Assembly: GCF_021155765.1 (NCBI RefSeq)
Contig: NC_060117.1
Location: 8,150,001-8,214,000, forward strand
DNA: 64,000 nt
Reading direction: 5' to 3'
From: Diprion similis
Lineage: Eukaryota > Arthropoda > Insecta > Hymenoptera > Diprionidae
Shown here: positions 10,131 through 21,545 of the stretch, piece by piece
How positions within the stretch are numbered: position 1 is the first letter of the stretch
Layout of the letters: each line of letters starts with the position of its first letter
Translations under genes and position numbers: made by a program
Notes under the pieces: generated by a model
What the model was told of the DNA's origin: nothing
The model's database searches: none
Seen by the model: only the letters and a program-made list of their open reading frames with translations

Positions 10131-13100
10131 ATTCGATGAAGCAGTCTTTGTTTTTGATGAACCTCCTCGGCTCGGGTGATCTCCTGATACCAGGGAAAAT
10201 TTTTCAGAAAAATTTCTCTAAAATAGCATGTAAGCAAGCTATGATATGCCTTCTTAAGCGGGCAGGCATGCTTCAAGACACACAGCATCGATATCAGGAG
10301 CAATCGACCACAGTCTCAAGAACAATCAAAAACAGTCTCTGTTTTTAATCGACCTCGTCGGCTCAGATGTTCTCCTGATACCAGGAGTAATTTTTCGTGA
10401 AAGCTTTCCCGAAATAGCATTAAAGCACGCCATGCTTCTCAAGCGGGAAGGCATGCTTCAAGACACACGACATCGATATCATGAGCAATCAATCATGCAG
10501 TCTCTGTTTTTAGTCGACCTCCTCGGCTCAGATGTTCTCCTGATACCAGGAGTAATTTTTCGCTAAGATTTCACCAAAATAGCATTTAGGCAAGCCATCG
10601 TATGCTTTCTTAAGCAAGCAGGCATGCTATGGGACGCACGGCATCGATATCATGAGCGATCAATTACACAGTCTCCGTTTCTAGTCGACCTCCTCGGCTC
10701 AGATGTTCTCCTGATACCAGAAGTAATAGTTCGCTAAGATTTAACCAAAATAGCATTTACAAGCCATCGTATGCTTTCTTAAGCAAGCAGGCATGCTTTG
10801 GGACGCACGGCATCGATATCATGCGCAATCAGTCACACAGTCTCCGTTTCTAGTCGACCTCCTCGGCTCAGATGTTCTCCTGATACCAGTAGTAGGTTTT
10901 CGCTAAGATTTTACCATAATAGCATTCAAGCAAGCCATCGTTTGCTTTCCTAAGCAAGCAGGCATTCTCTCGGACGCACGGCATCGATTTCATGGGCAAT
11001 CAATCATGCAGTCTCTGTTTTTAGTTGACCTCCTCGGCTCAGATGTTCTCCTGATACCGGGAGTAATTTTTCGCGAAAATTTCTCCGAAATCGCATGTAA
11101 GCAAGCTATGATATGCCTTCTCAAGCAAGCAGGCATGCTTTGGGACGCATGGCATCGATATCATGCGCAATCAATCATGCAGTCTCTGTTTTTAGTCGAC
11201 CTCCTCGGCTCAGATGTTCTCCTGATACCAGAAGTAATTTTTCGCTAAGATTTCACCAAAATAGCATTGAGGCAAGCCATCGTTTGCTTTCCTAAGCAAG
11301 CAGGCATTCTCTCGGACGCACGGCATCGATTTCATGCGCAATCAATCATGCAGTCTCTGTTTTTAGTCGACCTCCTCAGCTCAGATGTTCTCCTGATACC
11401 AGGAGTAATTTTTCGCTAAGATTTCACCAAAATAGCATTTGAGCAAGCCATCGTATGCTTTCTTGAGCAAGCAGGCATGCTATGGGACGCACGGCATCGA
11501 TATCATGAGCGATCAATTACACAGTCTCCGTTTCTAGTCGACCTCCTCGGCTCAGATGTTCTCCTCATACCAAAAGTAATGTTTCGCTAAGATTTAACCA
11601 AAATAGCATTTAAGCAAGCCATCGTATGCTTTCTTAAGCAAGCAGGCATGCTTTGGGACGCACGGCATCGATATCATGCGCAATCAGTCACACAGTCTCC
11701 GTTTCTAGTCGACCTCCTTGGCTCAGATGTTCTCCTGATACCAGGAGTAATGTTTCGCCAAGATTCCACCAAAATAGCATTCAAGCAAGCGATCGTATGC
11801 TTTCTTAAGCAAGCAGGCATTCTCTCAAACACACGGCATCGATATCATGCGCAATCAATCATGCAGTCTCTGTTTTTAGTCGACCCCCTCGGCTCAGATG
11901 TTCTCCTGATACCAGGAGTAATTTTTAGCTAAGATTTCACCAAAATAGCATTTAGGCAAGCCATCGTTTACTTTCCTACGCAAGCAGGCATTCTCTCGGA
12001 CGCACAGCATCGATTTCATGCGCAATCAATCATGCAGTCTCTGTTTTTAGTCGACCTCCTCGGCTCAGATGTTCTCCTGATACCAGAAGTAATGTTTCGC
12101 TAAGATTTAACCAAAATAGCATTTACAAGCCATCGTATGCTTTCTTAAGCAAGCAGGCATGCTTTGGGACGCACGGCATCGATATCATGCGCAATCAGTC
12201 ACACAGTCTCCGTTTCTAGTCGACCTCCTTGGCTCAGATGTTCTCCTGATACCAGAAGTAATGTTTCGCCAAGATTCCACCAAAATAGCATTCAAGCAAG
12301 CGATCGTATGCTTTCTTCAGCAAGCAGGCATTCTCGCAAACACACGGCATCGATATCATGCGCAATCAATCATGCAGTCTCTGTTTTTAGTCGACCTCCT
12401 CGGCTCAGATGTTCTCCTGATACCAGAAGTAATTTTTCGCTAAGATTTCACCAAAATAGCATTTAGGCAAGCCATCGTTTGCTTTCCTGAGCAAGCAGGC
12501 ATTCTCTCGGACGCACGGCATCGATTTCATGCGCAATCAATCATGCAGTCTCTGTTTTTAGTCGACCTCCTCGGCTCAGATGTTCTCCTGATACCAGGAG
12601 TAATTTTTCGCGGAAATTTCTCCGAAATCGCATGTAAGCAAGCTATGATATGCCTTATCAAGCAAGCAGGCATGCTTTGGGACGCATGGCATCGATATCA
12701 TGCCCAATCAATCACACAGTCTCCGTTTCTAGTCGACCTCCTCGGCTCAGATGTTCTCCTGCTGGCAGGAGTAATGTTTCGCCAAGATTCCACCAAAATA
12801 GCATTCAAGCAAGCCATCGTATGCTTTCTTAAGCAAGCAGGCATTCTCTCGAACACACGGCATCGATATCATGCGCAATCAATCATGCCGTCTCTGTTTT
12901 TAGTCGACCTCCTTGGCTCAGATGTTCTCCTGATACCAGGAGTGATTTTTCGCGAAAAGTTCTTCGAAATCGCATGTGAGCAAGCTATGATATGCTTTCT
13001 CAAGGAAGCAGGCATGCTTTGGGACGCATCGCATCGATATCATGCGCAATCAATCATGCAGTCTCTGTTTTTAGTCGACCTCCTCGGCTCGGATGTTCTC

Positions 13101-16100
13101 CTGATACCAGGAGTAATTTTTCGCGAAAAGTTCTCCGAAATCGCATGTGAGCAAGCTATGATATGCTTTCTCAAGCGAGCAGGCATGCTTTGGGACGCAT
13201 GGCATCGATATCATGCGCAATCAATCATGCAGTCTCTGTTTTTAGTCGACCTCCTCGGCTCAGATGTTCTCCTGGTACCAGAAGTAATTTTTAGCTCAGA
13301 TTTCACCGAAATAGCATTTAGGCAAGCCATCGTTTGCTTTCCTAAGCAAGCAGGCATTCTCTCGGACGCACGGCATCGATTTCATGCGCAATCAATCATG
13401 CAGTCTCTGTTTTTAGTCGACCTCCTCGGCTCAGATGTTCTCCTGATACCAGGAGTAATTTTTCGCGAAAAGTTCTCCGAAATCGCATGTGAGCAAGCTA
13501 TGATATGCCTTCTCAAGCAAGCAGGCATGCTTTGGGACGCATGGCATCGATATCATGCGCCATCAATCATGCAGTCTCTGTTTTTAGTCGACCTCCTCGG
13601 CTCAGATGTTTTCCTGATACCACGAGTAATTTTTCGCTAAGATTTCACCAAAATAGCTTTGAGGCAAGCCATCGCTTGCTTTCCTAAGCAAGCAGGCATT
13701 CTCTCGGACGCACGGCATCAATTTCATGCGCAATCAATCATGCAGTCTCTGTTTCTAGTCGACCTCCTCGGCTTGGATGTTCCCCTGATACCAGGAGTAA
13801 TTTTTAGCTAAGATTTCACCAAAATAGCATTCAGGCAAGCCATCGTTCGCTTTCCTAAGCAAGCAGGCATTCTCTCGGACGCACGGCATCGATTTCATGC
13901 GCAATCAATCATGCAGTCTCTGTTTTTAGTCGACCTCCTCGGCTCAGATGTTCTCCTGATACCAGGAGTAATTTTTCGCTAAGATTCCACCAAAATAGCA
14001 TTCAAGCAAGCCATCGTATGCTTTCTTAAGCAAGCAGGCATTCTCTCGAACACACGGCATCGATATCATGCGCAATCAATCATGCCGTCTCTGTTTTTAG
14101 TCGACCTCCTTGGCTCAGATGTTCTTCTGATACCAGGAGTGATTTTTCGCGAAAAGTTCTTCGAAATCGCATGTGAGCAAGCTATGATATGCCTTCTCAA
14201 GCGAGCAGGCATGCTTTGGGACGCATGGCATCGATATCATGCGCAATCAATCATGCAGTCTCTGTTTCTAGTCGACCTCCTCGGCTCAGATGTTCTCCTG
14301 ATACCAGGAGTAATTTTTCGCGAAAATTTCTCCGAAATCGCATGAAAGCAAGCTATGATATGCCTTCTCGAGCAAGCAGGCATGCTTTGGGACGCATGGC
14401 ATCGATATCATGCGCAATCAATCATGCAGTCTCTGTTTTTAGTCGACCTCCTCGGCTCAGATGTTCTCCTGATACCAGAAGTAATTTTTCGCTAAGATTT
14501 CACCAAAATCGCATTGAGGCAAGCCATCGTTTGCTTTCCTAAGCAAGCAGGCATTCTCTCGGACGCACGGCGTCGATTTCATGCGCAATCAATCATGCAG
14601 TCTCTGTTTTTAGTCGACCTCCTCGGCTCAGATGTTCTCCTGATACCAGGAGTAATTTTTCGCTAAGATTCCACCAAAATAGCATTCAAGCAAGCCATCG
14701 TGTGCTTTCTTAAGCAAGCAGGCATTCTCTCGAACACACGGCATCGATATCATGCGCAATCAATCATGCCGTCTCTGTTTTTAGTCGACCTCCTTGGCTC
14801 AGATGTTCTTCTGATACCAGGAGTGATTTTTCGCGAAAAGTTCTTCGAAATCGCATGTGAGCAAGCTATGATATGCTTTCTCAAGCAAGCAGGCATGCTT
14901 TGGGACGCATCGCATCGATATCATGCGCAATCAATCATGCAGTCTCTGTTTTTAGTCGACCTCCTCGGCTCGGATGTTCTCCTGATACCAGGAGTAATTT
15001 TTCGCGAAAAGTTCTCCGAAATCGCATGTGAGCAAGCTATGATATGCCTTCTCAAGCGAGCAGGCATGCTTTGGGACGCATGGCATCGATATCATGCGCA
15101 ATCAATCATGCAGTCTCTGTTTTTAGTCGACCTCCTCGGCTCAGATGTTCTCCTGGTACCAGGAGTAATTTTTAGCTCAGATTTCACCGAAATAGCATTT
15201 AGGCAAGCCATCGTTTGCTTTCCTAAGCAAGCAGGCATTCTCTCGGACGCACGGCATCGATTTCATGCGCAATCAATCATGCAGTCTCTGTTTTTAGTCG
15301 ACCTCCTCGGCTCAGATGTTCTCCTGATACCAGGAGTAATTTTTCGCGAAAAGTTCTCCGAAATCGCATGTGAGCAAGCTATGATATGCCTTCTCAAGCA
15401 AGCAGGCATGCTTTGGGACGCATGGCATCGATATCATGCGCCATCAATCATGCAGTCTCTGTTTTTAGTCGACCTCCTCGGCTCAGATGTTTTCCTGATA
15501 CCAGGAGTAATTTTTCGCTAAGATTTCACCAAAATAGCTTTGAGGCAAGCCATCGTTTGTTTTCCTAAGCAAGCAGGCATTCTCTCGGACGCACGGCATC
15601 GATTTCATGCGCAATCGATCATGCAGTCTCTGTTTCTAGTCGACCTCCTCGGCTCAGATGTTCTCCTGATACCAGGAGTAATTTTTCGCGAAAATTTCTC
15701 CGAAATCGCATGTAAGCAAGCTATGATATGCCTTCTCGAGCAAGCAGGCATGCTTTGGGACGCATGGCATCGATATCATGCGCAATCAATCATGCAGTCT
15801 CTGTTTTTAGTCGACCTCCTCGGCTCAGATGTTCTCCTGATACCAGAAGTAATTTTTCGCTAAGATTTCACCAAAATAGCATTGAGGCAAGCCATCGTTT
15901 GCTTTCCTAAGCAAGCAGGCATTCTCTCGGACGCACGGCATCGATTTCATGCGCAATCAATCATGCAGTCTCTGTTTTTAGTCGACCTCCTCGGCTCAGA
16001 TGTTCTCCTGATACCAGGAGTAATTTTTCGCGAAAATTTCTCTGAAATCGCATGTAAGCAAGCTATGATATGCCTTCTCAAGCAAGCAGGCATGCTTTGG

Positions 16101-19100
16101 GACGCATGGCATCGATATCATGCGCAATCAATCATGCAGTCTCTGTTTTTAGTCGACCTCCTCGGCTCAGATGTTCTTCTGATACCAGGAGTAATTTTTC
16201 GCTAAGATTCCACCAAAATAGCATTCAAGCAAGCAATCGTATGCTTTCTTAAGCAAGCAGGCATTCTCTCGAACACACGGCATCGATATCATGCGCAATC
16301 AATCATGCCGTCTCTGTTTTTAGTCGACCTCCTTGGCTCAGATGTTCTTCTGATACCAGGAGTGATTTTTCGCGAAAAGTTCTTCGAAATCGCATGTGAG
16401 CAAGCTATGATATGCCTTCTCAAGCGAGCAGGCATGCTTTGGGACGCATGGCATCGATATCATGCGCAATCAATCATGCAGTCTCTGTTTTTAGTCGACC
16501 TCCTCGGCTCAGATGTTCTCCTGGTACCAGGAGTAATTTTTAGCTCAGATTCCACCGAAATAGCATTTAGGCAAGCCATCGTTTGCTTTCCTAAGCAAGC
16601 AGGCATTCTCTCGGACGCACGGCATCGATTTCATGCGCAATCGATCATGCAGTCTCTGTTTCTAGTCGACCTCCTCGGCTCAGATGTTCTCCTGATACCA
16701 GGAGTAATTTTTCGCGAAAATTTCTCCGAAATCGCATGAAAGCAAGCTATGATATGCCTTCTCGAGCAAGCAGGCATGCTTTGGGACGCATGGCATCGAT
16801 ATCATGCGCAATCAATCATGCAGTCTCTGTTTTTAGTCGACCTCCTCGGCTCAGATGTTCTCCTGATACCAGAAGTAATTTTTCGCTAAGATTTCACCAA
16901 AATAGCATTGAGGCAAGCCATCGTTTGCTTTCCTAAGCAAGCAGGCATTCTCTCGGACGCACGGCATCGATTTCATGCGCAATCAATCATGCAGTCTCTG
17001 TTCTTAGTCGACCTCCTCGGCTCAGATGTTCTCCTGATACCAGGAGTAATTTTCAGCTAAGATTTCACCGAAATAGCATTTAGGCAAGACATCGTTTGCT
17101 TTCCTAAGCAAGCAGGCATTCTCTCAGACGCACGGCATCGATTTTATGCGCAATCAATCATGCAGTCTCTGTTTTTAGTCGACCTCCTCGGCTCAGATGT
17201 TCTCCTGAGACCAGGAGTAATTCTCAGCTAAGATTTCACCGAAATAGCATTTAGGCAAGCTATCGTTTGCTTTCCTAAGCAAGCAGGCATTCTCTCGGAC
17301 GCACGGCATCGATTTCATGCGCAATCAATCATGCAGTCTCTGTTTTTTGTCGACCTCCTCGGCTCAGATGTTCTCCTGTTACCAGGAGTGATTTTTCGCG
17401 AGAAGTTCGCCGAAATCGCATGTGAGCAAGCTATGATATGCCTTCTCAAGCAAGCAGGCATGCTTTGGGACGCATGGCATCGATATCATGCGCAATCAAT
17501 CATGCAGTCTCTGTTTTTAGTCGACCTCCTCGGCTCAGATGTTCTCCTGATACCAGGAGTAATTTTTCGCGAAAAGTTCTCCGAAATCGCATGTGAGCAA
17601 GCTATGATTTGCCTTCTCAAGCAAGCTGGCATGCTTTGGGACGCATGGCATCGATATCATGCGCAATCAATCATGCAGTCTCTGTTTTTAGTCGACCTCC
17701 TCGGCTCAGATGTTCTCCTGATACCAGGAGTAATTTTTCGCGAAAAGTTCTCCGAAATCGCATGTGAGCAAGCTATGATTTGCCTTCTCAAGCAAGCTGG
17801 CATGCTTTGGGACGCATGGCATCGATATCATGCGCAATCAATCATGCAGTCTCTGTTTTTAGTCGACCTCCTCGGCTCAGATGTTCTCCTGATACCAGGA
17901 GTAATTTTTAGCTAAGATTTCACCGAAATAGCATTTAGGCAAGCCATCGTTTGCTTTTCTAAGCAAGCAGGCATTCTCTTGGACGCACGGCATCGATTTC
18001 ATGCGCAATCAATCATGCAGTCTTTGTTTTTAGTCGACCTCCCCGGCTCAGATGTTCTCCTGATACCAGGAGTAATTTTTAGCTAAGATTTCACCGAAAT
18101 AGCATTTAGGCAAGCCATCGTTTGCTTTTCTAAGCAAGCAGGCATTCTCTTGGACGCACGGCATCGATTTCATGCGCAATCAATCATGCAGTCTTTGTTT
18201 TTAGTCGACCTCCCCGGCTCAGATGTTCTCCTGATACCAGGAGTAATTTTTCGCGAAAAGTTCTCCGAAATCGCATGTGAGCAAGCTATGATATGCCTTC
18301 TCAAGCAAGCAGGCATGCTTTGGGACGCATGGCATCGATATCATGCGCAATCAATCATGCAGTCTCTGTTTTTAGTCGACCTCCTCGGCTCAGATGTTCT
18401 CCTGATACCAGGAGTAATTTTCAGCTAAGATTTCACCGAAATAGCATTTAGGCAAGCCATCGTTTGCTTTTCTAAGCAAGCAGGCATTCTCTTGGACGCA
18501 CGGCATCGATTTCATGCGCAATCAATCATGCAGTCTTTGTTTTCAGTCGACCTCCCCGGCTCAGATGTTCTCCTGATACCAGGAGTAATTTTTCGCGAAA
18601 AGTTCTCCGAAATCGCATGTGAGCAAGCTATGATATGCCTTCTTAAGCAAGCAGGCATGCTTTGGGACGCATGGCATCGATATCATGCGCAATTAATCAT
18701 GCAGTCTCTGTTTTTAGTCGACCTCCTCGGCTCAGATGTTCTCCTGATACCAGGAGTAATTTTTCGCGAAAAGTTCTCCGAAATCGCATGTGAGCAAGCT
18801 ATGATTTGCCTTCTCAAGCAAGCAGGCATGCTTTGGGACGCATGGCATCGATATCATGCGCAATCAATCATGCAGTCTCTGTTTTTAGTCGACCTTCTCG
18901 GCTCAGATGTTCTCCTGATACCAGAAGTAATTTCCAGCTAAGATTTCACCAAAATATCATTTAGGCAAGCCATCGTTTGCTTTCCTAAGCAAGCAGGCAT
19001 TCTCTCGAACACACGGCATCGATATCATGCGCAATCAATCATGCAGTCTCTGTTTTTAGTCCACCTCCTTGGCTCAGATATTCTCCTGACACCAGGAGTA

Positions 19101-19110
19101 ATTTTTCGCG
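10131..19110 (+). repeat. 171-bp satellite array, about 53 monomers
   Basis: The block (A/T)GCAGTCTCTGTTTYTAGTC recurs every 171 bases (for example 13398, 13569 and 13740), with a few irregular steps only near the left end (191, 165 and 169). Two monomer classes alternate irregularly. Class A contains TTTTCGCGAAAA and has no stop codon in one plus-strand frame. Class B has CGCTAAGATTTCACC or AGCTAAGATTTCACC and so carries a TAA. Most monomers share the perfect hairpin CTCCTGATACCAGGAG, a SalI site GTCGAC and ATCGATATCATG or ATCGATTTCATG. Because 171 is divisible by 3, class A runs give periodic 57-residue open frames. I regard these as a by-product. The array may be centromeric, pericentromeric or simply an interstitial satellite. 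Confidence 0.97.
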
Positions 19111-19335
19111 AAAATTTTTTCGAAATAGCATGTAAGTAAGAAGTGAGTACTGCATTAGTAAGCAGGCACGCACCCAGGTAGTTGGCATGACCGACAAAGT
19201 CTACGGACGGATTAATGTCTGTTTCAAGCGACCTTCTCACTTTTCATGGACTCCGGACACCAGGAGCAGTCTCAGGCTGATTTTTCTCCGATTCACTCGT
19301 TTCCAGCTTTAAAAGTCAAAGGGTGCGGAGAAATG
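19111..19335 (+). repeat. decayed satellite monomer, right edge
   Basis: After the last good monomer the sequence keeps TTCGAAATAGCATGTAAGTA, AAGCAGGCACGCAC, a weakened GACCTTCTCAC and CTCCGGACACCAGGAGCAG in order, but with many changes. This matches the decayed monomers at the left edge and marks the array boundary. Confidence 0.7.
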
Positions 19336-21130
19336 AAAGTAAATTCTAAGCCCTTTTTGCTCTTTCATTCTTATTCGAGATAGTTGAGAAATACCATATC
19401 ATAGACATCCAGACGTTACTTCGACGTAATTCCGCCAGAAAATCAACGGATGAAAGTACACAGCCGAAAAATATAACATTTGCACCAATTTCTCAAACAG
19501 GCGGGATAGGAAAATCACAAGTCAGAAATTTTTTGTTCTTGTTTATTAAACATACCTCTATTCCAGTACAAGTGTTTTTTCATTAGTGTATTGTAGCATA
19601 CCAAATCACTTAATAGTATTTAAGTGAAACACACAGAAAATATGAGAAAAGAGAAGTGCAATATACATTTGTCTACGTAGAATATTAAAAATGTCATGTC
19701 AGATAGTTATTTTTGTAGTTTGTCAGTATAGTTCAAGTTCTATCCTGCACGCAGGTAGATTGTATTACTACAGGAAACGATATGTATAATATCATATAGT
19801 TACTTTCTCATGTAACTTGAGGTAAAAACACTTAAGAAATCAATTTCCCCGTATACTCTTTTTATGTTTCCATCTGTTTGGTCCTATGCCATTTCAAACG
19901 TCTGTCTTGCAATCCTCTTTGTTGGTCCCTTGCTCTCTTCGTTGTCATTCAGATTTCCTAAGGGTCCAAGTAGTCTAGAACGGCTCATATAAATCGATTC
20001 TGTAACAAAACATTTTTCGCTTCAAAAATCACAAAAACATTAAGGTTAACCTTAAGGTTAAGATCGATCTCTGGCTAAGATTAAAACGATTTTGAGTAAT
20101 ACTGTATGTAATTTCGTCCACTTTCATAAAATACAAGTATTTACCAAATGACGCACATTTTGGATATCCTGTAAGAGTAATTTTTTTCGCTCCAAAATAT
20201 ACAGATAAAATTTACCTAGCAACTTTGATACCAAGCCATGCTCCGAAGTTTCCGATATAATTTTACTTCCTCAATTATTAATTATCAAAGCTTCGAGTTC
20301 TAGTGAAAAATTGATATGTTTTAGAAAATGGTAAAATTTTATCAATATTTTTTTTTCTTCCTGCATGGCACGAGGACTACAATTTCTATGAGCATTCCAG
20401 TGAAACTGGACTGAAATCCGTCCAGTAGAACTGAAAATAGAGCTGCAAAACGACGCATATGAAAAAAAAAATTACCTAACCTTCGACCCAACATCCCGTC
20501 CATATTATCAACCTTGTGTAATTAAAAAAAATTTGTTACATACTATTCAAGACATTAATAAACATTGTGCAAAATGAGATTTTTTTACCGGCATTCATTT
20601 GTTCCTAATTAAATTCTGGAAAAAGTGCATTTTCGGCTCTTTCGACGCTGTGGTCCCCTTAACAAGTTACTCAATTTCTCAAGACAGAACGATTATGAAA
20701 AGTCTTCCCATCAATGAATGATGAATAGTTCGAAAGACAAAGTCAAAAGAAAAAAATCCGTCAAATTATCTCAGCAGTTTGGGTGTTTCACTGGAGATAT
20801 TCGAAGTTTTTTTTGCTCCAAAAATCCCAAAAAGAAATGAAATAAGGCTTAACTCTCAACCCCATTTCATGAAATTGTAATCGATCTCGAAAAGCTTCGA
20901 ATCCAGTTGTTTCAAATGCTATGCTGACATAATTTATTGTTTCTCAAGAGGACGCGTTCGAGATTAAGTGGAATACTCGCTCACGACCACACAAATCATT
21001 TGAAAGTTAAGCAATGGGAAAAATGCATATCTGTATTGTAACACCCTTCGGTTTTCCCTACACATTTAAATTTCAAACACACGATCTCGATGAATCTAAA
21101 CGTGGTACGATGACAAAATAACACATTCTT
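19336..21130. other. non-coding right flank of the array
   Basis: No gene is supported. About 19430-19830 resembles the left flank (8495-8960) in the same orientation. A 16-bp perfect palindrome TTAAGGTTAACCTTAA lies near 20040-20057. The rest is AT-rich sequence without open frames of coding character. Confidence 0.45.
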
Positions 21131-21545
21131 TTCATTCTATGATATTTTGTACCATGGGCTATAAAAATTTTTTGCTTGTTTTACATGTAAAGCGTGCCTC
21201 ACGTCGTAGAAGACACCATGACGTTTAACGCCGCGGAAAATCGGTACCCGTTGCGACCTATTTCGACAACGCACCGGGGACTCATGGAGACGTCTTTGGT
21301 GACGACGAATGACCTGGTCGAAGCTTCCCTCCGGAATGGTCAAAACCTTTGTTGTCCTGCGTGACGTCAGGGCGGTGGTCGCCTGTCCGACTTTCGCGTG
21401 ACCGCCTCGCCATCGCCATCGACTCTGGGCAGTACTCGTTGCCATTTAGAAGACGGCCGCTACTCAGCTGGAATCGGGCGCCCCGATGACAACAGACCGA
21501 GGCCAAAGGTCAGGTCATCTGACGTCATTGGTCAGCCTAAATCAT
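21131..21545. promoter_or_regulatory. CpG-rich island with two CRE-like sites
   Basis: Unlike its AT-rich surroundings this stretch is rich in CG dinucleotides (TTCGTCGTCACC, GGCGGTCACGCG, CGGGCGCCCCG on one strand or the other). It holds TGACGTCA-type sites near 21362 (GTGACGTCAGGG) and 21520 (CTGACGTCATTGG). Minus-strand frames of 74 and 102 codons overlap it (21282-21506 and 21137-21445), but neither has a recognised motif. It looks like a promoter or first-exon region of an unidentified gene. The direction is not certain. Confidence 0.4.

Noticed and set aside
10131..19110. CRISPR array or protein-coding gene with 57-residue repeats
   Set aside because: Repeats are contiguous with no unique spacers, far too long for CRISPR, and in a eukaryotic context. 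The open frames are explained by the 171-base period and by class A lacking stops; class B monomers break them.
10131..19110. Primate alpha satellite because of the 171-bp length
   Set aside because: The monomer sequence is unrelated and the genes and mobile elements in the window are insect-like. The equal length is taken as coincidence.
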